Positions 24,001 through 27,927 of a DNA stretch of 27,927 nucleotides are shown piece by piece. This DNA is from Verrucomicrobiaceae bacterium. GTDB taxonomy: Bacteria > Verrucomicrobiota > Verrucomicrobiae > Verrucomicrobiales > Akkermansiaceae. Each line of letters begins with the position of its first letter. Positions within the stretch are counted from its first letter, which is position 1. A program made the position numbers and the translations under genes. The notes under the pieces are model-generated. The model was given only the letters and a program-made list of their open reading frames with translations. It did no database searches and was not told where the DNA came from. The stretch is from positions 1-27,927 of the forward strand of contig CANBTO010000008.1 of the NCBI GenBank assembly GCA_947372405.1, given 5' to 3'.

Positions 24001-26740
24001 TAAATGTAGTGGCGGAAGCGAGAACGGTTGAGTTGGTTGCCGTGATCACCACGTTTGCCGCAGCGGTGGTCCCGAGACTCGCATCCTTCATCATGTATAT
24101 ATAACTGTTCGCATTGGTGCCCACACCATCAATGGCACTGCCCACCAAAGTCATCGCATTTCCGTTGAAAGTAACATTACTGACAGTGCCCTGGGTGGCC
24201 ACATTGTCAGGACTTCCGGTTGACACGGCCACTATCAGCAGACGATTGCTACCGCTACCGGGTGTGTGAGAAAAGGTTAGCGAGGTAACGGCGACTCCAG
24301 AACCAGAACTGCCTTTGGTGGTTGTCCCACCGACCGCAATGGTGCTGCTGCTGGGAGCAGCCAAGGAAGCGGAGCTTGCAGTCGTAAGATCTCCACTCGC
24401 CACCGGATCGACCCGGTCCAAGGCCTGGCTCGGATCGCTCAGATAGAGCTTCTTCACCGGTATCGTCGCGAAGATCGATGCGTTGGCCGTGCAGCTCAGG
24501 CCAGTGACGGAATTGGTGTAGCTCGCAACCAGTCCGTTACCGGCCAAAGCATAGAGCGTTCCATCCTGAAGACCGGAACCGGAAGACGTGGATGACGGCA
24601 AGGGGGCGCTACTGGTGAAAATCCCCGTGTTGATCCCGGTTTCGGTCAAAGTTACCGACTCCATATCTCCGGTGGTGGGATTTTTCACCAGCACGGACAC
24701 CGTCTGGACAGTGGTGGCGCTGGTGTTCGCCGCAGAGTCGGTGAGTGTGAGATAAATTCCGCCATTGGCAGGATATGTCGACACCGTGGTGCCGCCGGAA
24801 TCGGTGAAAGTGACTGTGGGAGGTGTTACAGACGACGGGACGGTTGTGGTTGCGGAAGTCGTGAACGACTGCCCGCCAACCGAGGTGCCCACCACGTTTG
24901 TAATCGTCGTGGCACCCGGATTCACCGTAGCACGGAATATAACCTCGCTGTATGCTCCCGGTGGAATCGAATCGAGCGCGTAACCGGATTCATCAACCGG
25001 AAAAGCGGTGGCTGGAACCAAATTGTCGGTTACCGCCACGGCATTGACCTTGGTGGAGCCCGGCACGTAGGTCAGGCTGGAGGGCAGCGAGTCGATCACA
25101 ATCGTGTTGTCCAAATCCACCACACCTTCGTTGGAAACCCGGATCGTATATTGGATGGTGTCGCCCGTATCAACCTGGCCATTGCCATTTACATCCACCA
25201 CGAGCTTGGCTATTTTGAGCAGGGAAGGCTGGGGAAACGGGACGATCGTGGTACCAAGATCGAGATAGGGGCTTCCAGGTCCGGCTTTGGCGGGATCCTC
25301 ACCCCAAGCGGAAGCAAGTCGGGTTCCGTCGGTGGTGAAAATCCGGGCTCCGGTCATGTCCCTGTCCGTCGTGTCATAGATCTGGATCGACTGCCACTTC
25401 GAGACTGAATAGGCTATATTGTATTTTGCCCCGTTAGGCGCAGTGTTCGGACCACTGGCGAGGTTGCCCGAGTAATTGACATAAACCGTGGTATTGGCCG
25501 TCGGCGTGACCCAAACCGGACTTCCGTTCTGGTCGGGATTGGTATTGGTGCCTGTGGTGTCCGAGCCGGGTCCCCAAGGAACAATCACTCCCGTGGTGAG
25601 AAAATTCTCAGGCAGCAACGCATAGCCCCAGTCATGCGTCTGGTTCGATGTGGCGCCGGCACCACTGTCGTTGGCCCCCACCGCATAAAAAGTCTCGTTA
25701 CCCGCAGTGTAGAAACGAGCGCCTGAGTTCATCGGCATCGTATACTGATAGTTGCCGTTGGCCGGCACGATGAAAGTTCCGTTGCTACTCGTGGTCTCGT
25801 AGGTCACGGTGATCGCCGCGGCATTCGGATTGTACAGGAAAATGTTGTGGGTTTCCGAAGCCAGCGTGGTGCCGACCGGCGCGTAATAGCTGCTGCCCCA
25901 AAGACTGGTCGGACGGATCGCGAATGTGCGGCTTTCGTATGTGGAACCGATGTCACCGGTCAGTTCCTGGACCTGGACCGGGTAGTTGGAGGTAACCGCG
26001 GCACCGGCCTTGACCCCCCCGTTGACGAACATCGACTCACCCATGTTGAGGTTCTTGGTCGTATCAATCGTGCCGTTGCCATCGACATCAACCTGGACGG
26101 TCGTATTGTCTTGCGAGGCGATGATGTGCAGGCAGGAGTATTCGAACTGCTGTGAAGATCCGACGTTTGTTCCAACGGGTATTCTGAAAGCCTTGCCATA
26201 TTTCCTCGTGTCATACACTTCGGAGGCGCTGCAAAGCACCGTTCCAGGGCTCACTCCCCACGCGGCTCGAGTGACGGCGATCGCAGAAGTCGCGGTGAGG
26301 CGGTCCCGCCCGTCGTATGCGATGGTTCCGGCGCTTCGTGGAAGATTGACTACGTTCTGCAATTTAATCACCGCCCCGGCGGGCAGGATATTGCTGGGGT
26401 AGCCCGGCGGCTGGCCATGGGCCGGATTGCCATCACCCCAGATTTGAGTGGAGGATTGGGTAGGATTGCTCGGATCCGCCTCATACCCGTCTTCCCAGTG
26501 ATCGTAAACGATGATCGTGCCGGCTGTCGGAACCACGATCGAAATCGTGGACTTGATCTGGTTGCCCACTGCCGTTCCGGTGGTATCAATCGCTTTCAGC
26601 GATGTTTGGAAGTCAGCTTCCGGGAATGGCACGAAGAACGTCTGCCTGACGGCTGGTAAGGCAGCAGCTGTCGCGACACATGCCGCGAGCAGGAGGCTCA
26701 AGACACAGGCAGACTTCAATTCCTTCAGGGAAATGTTCAT
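15098..26740 (-). CDS. Giant exported repeat protein (DUF11, SdrD-B/Cna-B modules, TIGR02597-like end)
   Basis: A 3880-residue protein, the largest object here. Residues 1-27 are a signal peptide. About 28-500 resemble the IgGFc-binding-type N-terminal region of large surface proteins. Then follow a DUF11 domain (~508-625), a 'LTETGxNTGIF' domain (~634-714), a concanavalin-like segment (~795-1018), a second LTETG domain (~1266-1350), two more DUF11 domains (~1390-1490, ~1509-1620) and an SdrD-B-like domain with DKNNNGLPDSGEG (~1634-1744). Five long composite modules occupy ~1747-2830 and five shorter SdrD-B/Cna-B-like modules ~2831-3388. The end has DTCPDTWAEW with a NPDADAYDNFAEF loop (~3390) and, from ~3571, a TIGR02597-like domain. 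No LPXTG, PEP-CTERM or membrane anchor is seen. It is probably an extracellular or surface-associated adhesin or matrix protein; this is inferred from domain types. Confidence 0.9.
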   Translation of the reverse strand: MNISLKELKSACVLSLLLAACVATAAALPAVRQTFFVPFPEADFQTSLKAIDTTGTAVGNQIKSTISIVVPTAGTIIVYDHWEDGYEADPSNPTQSSTQIWGDGNPAHGQPPGYPSNILPAGAVIKLQNVVNLPRSAGTIAYDGRDRLTATSAIAVTRAAWGVSPGTVLCSASEVYDTRKYGKAFRIPVGTNVGSSQQFEYSCLHIIASQDNTTVQVDVDGNGTIDTTKNLNMGESMFVNGGVKAGAAVTSNYPVQVQELTGDIGSTYESRTFAIRPTSLWGSSYYAPVGTTLASETHNIFLYNPNAAAITVTYETTSSNGTFIVPANGNYQYTMPMNSGARFYTAGNETFYAVGANDSGAGATSNQTHDWGYALLPENFLTTGVIVPWGPGSDTTGTNTNPDQNGSPVWVTPTANTTVYVNYSGNLASGPNTAPNGAKYNIAYSVSKWQSIQIYDTTDRDMTGARIFTTDGTRLASAWGEDPAKAGPGSPYLDLGTTIVPFPQPSLLKIAKLVVDVNGNGQVDTGDTIQYTIRVSNEGVVDLDNTIVIDSLPSSLTYVPGSTKVNAVAVTDNLVPATAFPVDESGYALDSIPPGAYSEVIFRATVNPGATTITNVVGTSVGGQSFTTSATTTVPSSVTPPTVTFTDSGGTTVSTYPANGGIYLTLTDSAANTSATTVQTVSVLVKNPTTGDMESVTLTETGINTGIFTSSAPLPSSTSSGSGLQDGTLYALAGNGLVASYTNSVTGLSCTANASIFATIPVKKLYLSDPSQALDRVDPVASGDLTTASSASLAAPSSSTIAVGGTTTKGSSGSGVAVTSLTFSHTPGSGSNRLLIVAVSTGSPDNVATQGTVSNVTFNGNAMTLVGSAIDGVGTNANSYIYMMKDASLGTTAAANVVITATNSTVLASATTFTGVNQTTPLGTFASANSSVAGATVSLTSAYASAAGELVYSVGGIEQGNTNRTITTASGQAELSNTSNNKYIDTATSTIPGAASVSPTYTASANRNWTIGVVAIKPAPGSSGGSTTFTQAPAMAKPFTTPAIGTIGLTTYVSGITGSMPANPAVTAVLKKGTTYAGASTFATFTSPAFTAGTGATGNLVWSGSPVADTTVAVGEFIYLDIINKQSGVSFAVDYDSSTKPSAISLPANTVITVDSLGIYDAPYPGGTLISGVNNGQKAYVRVTTSDPFGAYDITSLDVTLTNPSGGTSSTNLTSTVATTASSKTYEYAWTSGPATGGYSITVKANEGTEGINATSTTPLQVTQQDLGTPSTTTFTDSSGNPVTSYTTSGPAYVQVIDQDKNTDPLTVQTIIAVITTSTGDRETVTLTETGPNTGIFRSSSITVNTGSVTQGNNALNIVPGASLLVTYVDAVDSSDTSSANAVIVTASTTSVSIYKSLISPSSGKALLNDAISYNIQIANTGSNSLPTVSVSDSFDNARLQYVGASIAPSSTGTGTLNWTNVGPLAAGQIVNIQVNFTALAVGTAANSASAGGTASSGPSTVNVTIDKPKVTVTKTLLNPVTGPSYKGDNVTFRIVVQNTGTTSITTLPLSDNFSGRSFQFVSATIPPDSSGSGSLLWNNLGPLAVNASKTIDVTMLVNGAAAPADNTADISYAVDAGGNPLPPVSSTASITTLAGSIGSTIFQDKNNNGLPDSGEGIADVTVFADLNNNGVRDSGEPFSVTDSTGTYQLYNLALDTYKVMVDTTTLPTALTKLVADPDGVKDGKTSVTLTAASLSNTSTNFGYQYPSLSGNVYDDANGLSDGIVNGTGTNAGGTLYANLINSSNLVVKSVAVGSGGTYSFPNVTPNGYTVVISTTSGTVGAAASAVALPLSWVNTGEFLGSGAGDDGTVNGSLAVTVAASDVTNANFGIDQRPVPNTVTASPVNPGGTTQVVVPTLSGTDPEGSPVTTMIIKTLPANATLYYNGVAVAAGQTITNYNSSLLTVDPVGNGATTVIFNYSVVDAANVESSTTALVTLSFTPGAGKVSIAGNVYDDANGLLGTPVNTVDGTGTSAGGLLYANLINSSNNVSEVVLVASDGSYSFGSVASSGSTSNYSVVLSTIAGTVGAAKPAASLPSGWVNTGEFLGSGAGSDGTVNGTLAVSISNTNVNNANFGIDRLPSATALSVPAQPNPNLVSGTAKVTIPSLGGTDPEDATIGTIIIKTLPSGTGTLFYNGVAVTANQTISSYNPSLLTVQPATGTPTVTFTYSVVDAAGKESAASATVTMPFTGISVSGKVFDDANGLTDGIVNGSGTNTGSTLYAYLVNGSNNVLQVATVAADGSYIFSNAVTANTSYTVVLSTTSVTVGSAAPAAVLPSGWVNTGEFFGSGAGSDGTVNGILPVSVTTTSVANVNFGVDRKPTAATVTAPAQFNPGSNTKVQVPALSGTDPEDTTTGAVVIKTLPSNGTLYYNGVAVTAGQVITSYNPLLLAVDPNDGAITVSFTYSVQDAAGVESAAATVTMPFTDIVITGTVFNDANGLLGSPANTVDGAGTNAGGTVYASLVDGTNKVVQSVLVSADGTYTFTKVAPNTSYSVVLGTELGILGALASPAATPSGFVSTGENIGSGAGSDGTPDGVLAVVVATNNLANANFGIERTPSANVVTAATQANPGGTAKVVVPALNGTDPEDASVTVFVIKTLPSNGTLYYNGTAVTSGQKISGYDPSLLKVDPNDGSVTVSFTYAAVDAAGKESGPVSVSMPFTAVNISGNVYDDVNGLLGTPLDTVDGTGTNVGGTLYVNLIDGGNQVVQAVAVAADGTYSFGTVAPNASYTIVLSTTQGSVGAAAPAAALPSGYRNTGEHFGAGAGSDGTPNGILAVTVTTASVGNANFGIQQLGTITGSVLADTDNNNTGDSALVGVNLELRDATTNALIASTTTNGSGAYSFGNVAPGSYKIVETQPSGYNSVSDKDGGNLDIIGDITPVVVTAGATNSGNNFVEEQPGSISGSVLADTDGNGSGDAPLTGVLVRLLNSGGSPVLDGGGSPITTTTAPDGSYSFGGLPPGNYRVAETQPSNYNSVSDKDGGNLDVIGDVTLIAVSAGASNSGNTFVEVQLGVISGHVYADSDNNGSGDAPLSGVLLTLLDSSGNPVDGDPNTPGVQPRTTTTNGSGAYSFTGVAPGSYRVSETQPSGYASVSDVDGANNNLIGDQTPIVVTPGLTVGGRDFVEIQYGSIAGSVHKDSDNNGSGDAPLGGVTLNLLDSSGNPVDGDPNTPGVQPVTTTTAPDGTYTFNNVLPGSYQVAETQPSGYGSVSDVDGGNPDLIGNTTPITVAPGQAVTGRDFVDIQLGSITGFVFVGSSPLAGVTLTLLDSSGNPVDGDPNTPGVQPLTTTTASDGSYTFSNVTPGSYKVAQTQPFGYNSFGDKDGGDLDVIGDVSPITVLPGQTNAANNFIESLDTCPDTWAEWKFQHPGETAAGNPDADAYDNFAEFAFAMPYDNGTGSPWLGNTAWIIRPSALAPGTLEGAFIRPKGALQNVTCSLQYAATATNPTVWQTLVITPLMISTVDNGDCTETVTIHDLETLTGLTGGSGVVRIKADLDEDPPTGTDHTSYTEVEGWKETPLVANCATYNNPFLREAVFTGTVGTVSGQDLAFTISGGGADLSTLLTGGTYYLEVTSGDNVGHRFDIASATGNTITLANDTSLNDAAPPFNTLTGAPPANLAGDQVVVRRHWTLNEVFPPSGFGASGDQSTADEVQVFAGGAWTIYWLYDENDGNPATARWVDAADAGMADQGAVIIQPGQGMFFNNRNAVTSILAYGEVRANAFIRPLAAGANLVGGGYPLDQSATGNGSRAMSLATGFFGSRDFKTADLFSIWRADSTNGATGYDSYYLLNGAPTQSSILRWVKVGDTSILARDAETLLLGNRSAFLRSKTGLPGYTTPLPWSP
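16776..16851 (-). repeat. Near-identical DNA repeat, copy 1 of 3
   Basis: About 70 bases encoding the LLDSSGNP...NTPGVQP stretch are nearly identical at the nucleotide level to segments near 17102-17176 and 17450-17521, with only a few third-position changes. The three copies are about 325-350 bases apart, in direct orientation, and could support recombination between modules. Confidence 0.75.
17102..17176 (-). repeat. Near-identical DNA repeat, copy 2 of 3
   Basis: This is the middle copy of the direct repeat described for 16776-16851. Within the coding sequence it differs from the others by synonymous changes such as CCC-GGA against CCG-GGG, and by AAGTTG in place of AAGGTG beside the leucine pair. 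Confidence 0.75.
17450..17521 (-). repeat. Near-identical DNA repeat, copy 3 of 3
   Basis: This is the third copy of the direct repeat described for 16776-16851. It is distinguished by the TTG-TTA leucine pair (TCTAACA on the plus strand) where the other two have TTG-TTG. Confidence 0.75.
18251..21503 (-). repeat. Five long composite modules in the giant gene
   Basis: Five tandem modules begin near 21503, 20795, 20060, 19350 and 18640, a period of about 708-735 bases (236-245 residues). The first half (~150 residues) opens with SGNVYDDANGL, followed by GTGTNAGGTLYANLI, a YSF strand, SYTVVLSTT, LPSGWVNTGEFLGSGAGSDGTVNG and NANFGI. The second half (~90 residues) opens with NPGGTxKVxVPxLxGTDPED and continues IIKTLPSNGTLYYNGVAVTAGQ, SYNPSLL, DP and FTYSVVDAAGxES. 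The fifth copy ends after the first half and leads straight into the SdrD-B-like modules. Confidence 0.85.
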
Positions 26741-26821
26741 AAGGAGGGGATGGTGTGAATGCTCTCAAAAAACAGACGATCCCTTCGGCAACATTCGACC
26801 GACGACAATCATCACAGCACT

Positions 26822-26851
26822 CTTATATTTAGGATTTCCGTAATAGTTCAA
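26822..26851 (-). promoter_or_regulatory. Candidate promoter of the giant-protein operon
   Basis: On the minus strand, TTGAAC (26851-26846) and TATAAG (26827-26822) are spaced by 18 bases and resemble -35 and -10 elements of a housekeeping sigma factor. Directly upstream lie long A and T runs (26853-26880) that look like an UP element. Transcription would begin near 26815, giving a leader of about 75 bases before the ATG at 26740. The bases just before the ATG read CCCTCCTT, so no Shine-Dalgarno site is present. The call is from consensus matching by eye. Confidence 0.45.
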
Positions 26852-26873
26852 GTTTTTTAAAAAAATTTTGAAC
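26846..26873. promoter_or_regulatory. A/T-rich imperfect palindrome
   Basis: GTTCAA and TTGAAC are the ends of a 28-base A/T-rich palindrome whose centre is T6-A7. It overlaps the candidate -35 element, so a regulator bound here would affect the giant-gene promoter. It could equally be a curved or UP-type promoter sequence with chance symmetry. A following T6 on the plus strand could act as a terminator, but no plus-strand gene precedes it. Confidence 0.3.
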
Positions 26874-27079
26874 GTTTTTTAATCCCCCCTCCTCCTGGCT
26901 AGATACTCGCACGCATACACACGAAACCGAAAAGATCCGATCGCAGTCGATTCGTTTTCAGTTACTTGCAAAATTCCAAGAATTCTCGGAACTTGGAAAC
27001 CCAAAGGATTTCCAGGCTACACTTCGGGCGGATTACCATAAATCCATGCCTTACCAGACACCATCCCGAGCCTAAACAC

Positions 27080-27108
27080 AGGCAAGGTCGGTGATGCCAA
27101 CCTTGCCT
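27080..27108 (-). terminator. Hairpin downstream of the right-edge secreted-protein gene
   Basis: A perfect 9-bp inverted repeat, AGGCAAGGT and ACCTTGCCT, with an 11-base loop lies about 64 bases beyond the stop codon of the minus-strand gene at 27172. Only a weak T-rich stretch (TGTGTTTAGG) follows on the minus strand. It probably ends that transcript or protects its 3' end and separates it from the giant-gene promoter. Confidence 0.45.
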
Positions 27109-27171
27109 AATCCTGACCAAAACACGTAGAGCCCCGCCGCAGCAAACCGGGGGAACCTATTCAAAAGAGGC

Positions 27172-27927
27172 TCACTGAGCCGCATCCGCTCTCAGGCGCA
27201 TGAACCGCCTAGGCACACCCGAACCGACCGCGGTCTTGTCCCGCACCACCAAAGCACTGTCAGTGCTTGAGACCACCTCCGTGGCGGCATCCCCGGAACT
27301 CCAGGTTTTCAGGTCGTCCGACACCTCCACAGTCGTGGTCAGCAACCGGTTGCGGACGCGCGGAACGGAAATTTCGAGATATTTACGCCCGGCAACCTCG
27401 GCAAGGGAGGTCGGGGTAACCGGAGGGCCACCCGCCTCGTTCGGTGAGGTCCCGAAGGCGAATTCCAGCAGATTGGGAACGCCGTCGTGGTCCGGATCGT
27501 CGTTCGGGCCGTTCTCGGCACCCAGGGCCTTCTGGCTGTTCTGCCACTGGCTGTAGGAAACGATGGAGTCGGATTTCAACAGGTATGGATTCCCGGCCGA
27601 ATTGATCGAACCCATGACGACTTCATTCGCGTCAGCCGTGTTCCAGATCAACGGAAACGGGTCCATTGCGTTCGGCGCGGGCCACGTCCAGTCTGTCTGG
27701 CGGAAAAGCATCCACTCGTCCTTGGTTGCGCTGCTGCTGATCTGCCAGATGTAGGCCTTCGCGCCTTTGGCAAACGAACCGGAATTGCTCGCGACCGTCA
27801 GAATGCCGTCGAAAACATTCGTATCCGGATTGTAGGACGCGGTTTGCGCGCACGACCAGTGCGAGGACCACTGAGAAATGTTATCGGCTGTCGGCACGAA
27901 GCCACCGGTGAAGACGCCAAGCTGGAA
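27172..27927 (-). CDS. Secreted protein with calcium-loop stretch, 5' end missing
   Basis: The frame is open through the right edge of the window (the first visible residues are FQLGVFTGGF), so the signal peptide and start are missing; a GTG at 27897 is internal. The visible 251 residues match the protein at 13406-14320 along their whole length: GVFTGGFVP, QWSSHW, GAKAYIWQI, EWMLFRQTDWTWP, the calcium loop NDDPDHDGVPNLLEF, VEVSDDLKTWSSG and the ending RRFMRLRA. It is a paralogue of that protein and shares its first domain with the PEP-CTERM protein. Function unknown; it is likely exported and extracellular. It lies upstream of the giant gene in the same direction, but a 431-base gap with a hairpin and a promoter candidate suggests a separate transcript. 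Confidence 0.8.
   Translation of the reverse strand, partial: FQLGVFTGGFVPTADNISQWSSHWSCAQTASYNPDTNVFDGILTVASNSGSFAKGAKAYIWQISSSATKDEWMLFRQTDWTWPAPNAMDPFPLIWNTADANEVVMGSINSAGNPYLLKSDSIVSYSQWQNSQKALGAENGPNDDPDHDGVPNLLEFAFGTSPNEAGGPPVTPTSLAEVAGRKYLEISVPRVRNRLLTTTVEVSDDLKTWSSGDAATEVVSSTDSALVVRDKTAVGSGVPRRFMRLRADAAQ

Larger units (their letters stand above)
26741..27171. other. 431-base intergenic region upstream of the giant gene
   Basis: No gene is visible here. It contains a candidate promoter for the giant gene (26822-26851), an A/T-rich block at about 26846-26882 that is very unlike the GC-rich surroundings, a pyrimidine-rich run (TCCCCCCTCCTCCTGG) at about 26883-26898, and a strong hairpin at 27080-27108 that belongs to the end of the gene to its right. 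The stretch 26900-27079 shows nothing I can interpret. Confidence 0.6.

Overview
The window looks like a piece of a Verrucomicrobiota chromosome (probably Verrucomicrobiia; inferred from gene content, not from a marker gene). The evidence is a GC-rich background, a PEP-CTERM sorting signal, secreted proteins with a calcium-loop 'DDPDxDG' stretch followed by an FMRLRA-type C-terminus, a TIGR02597-like C-terminal domain on a giant protein, and sulfatase, GH127, DUF1080 and Gfo/Idh/MocA genes in one neighbourhood. Clear Shine-Dalgarno sites are mostly absent.

Bases 1-4811 (plus strand) hold a carbohydrate-degradation group: the 3' part of a six-hairpin glycosidase-like gene, a Tat-exported Gfo/Idh/MocA oxidoreductase and a secreted GH127 enzyme with its zinc-cysteine active site intact. 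Bases 4914-7012 (plus) hold a compact locus that I consider the most interesting part. Two 84-residue secreted peptides share the same C-terminal design (lysine/glutamate-rich linker, then RDPCPxCGxG at the very end). They flank a three-helix membrane protein and are followed by a DUF692/MNIO iron oxidase and a small helical protein that overlaps the oxidase by four bases. This reads as a metallo-oxidase-modified RiPP system with two precursors.

Bases 7054-8352 (minus) encode a secreted sulfatase, divergent from a plus-strand run at 8472-12241: an ornithine cyclodeaminase/mu-crystallin family enzyme, a secreted DUF1080 protein, a small DUF2132 (VF530-type) protein and a long-form threonine ammonia-lyase. 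The last converges on, and overlaps by 7 bases, a minus-strand VKOR-DsbA fusion.

Bases 12235-26740 (minus) form a likely transcription unit. A candidate promoter at about 26822-26851 precedes a 3880-residue exported repeat protein. It is followed by a PEP-CTERM protein, a calcium-loop secreted protein and the VKOR-DsbA oxidative-folding enzyme, with gaps of 105, 3 and 25 bases. The giant protein carries DUF11-like domains, five ~240-residue composite modules, five SdrD-B/Cna-B-like modules and a TIGR02597-like end. A third relative of the two small secreted proteins runs off the right edge (27172-27927), so the giant gene sits inside a small paralogous family of secreted proteins. I saw no tRNA, rRNA, CRISPR array, transposase or prophage gene.
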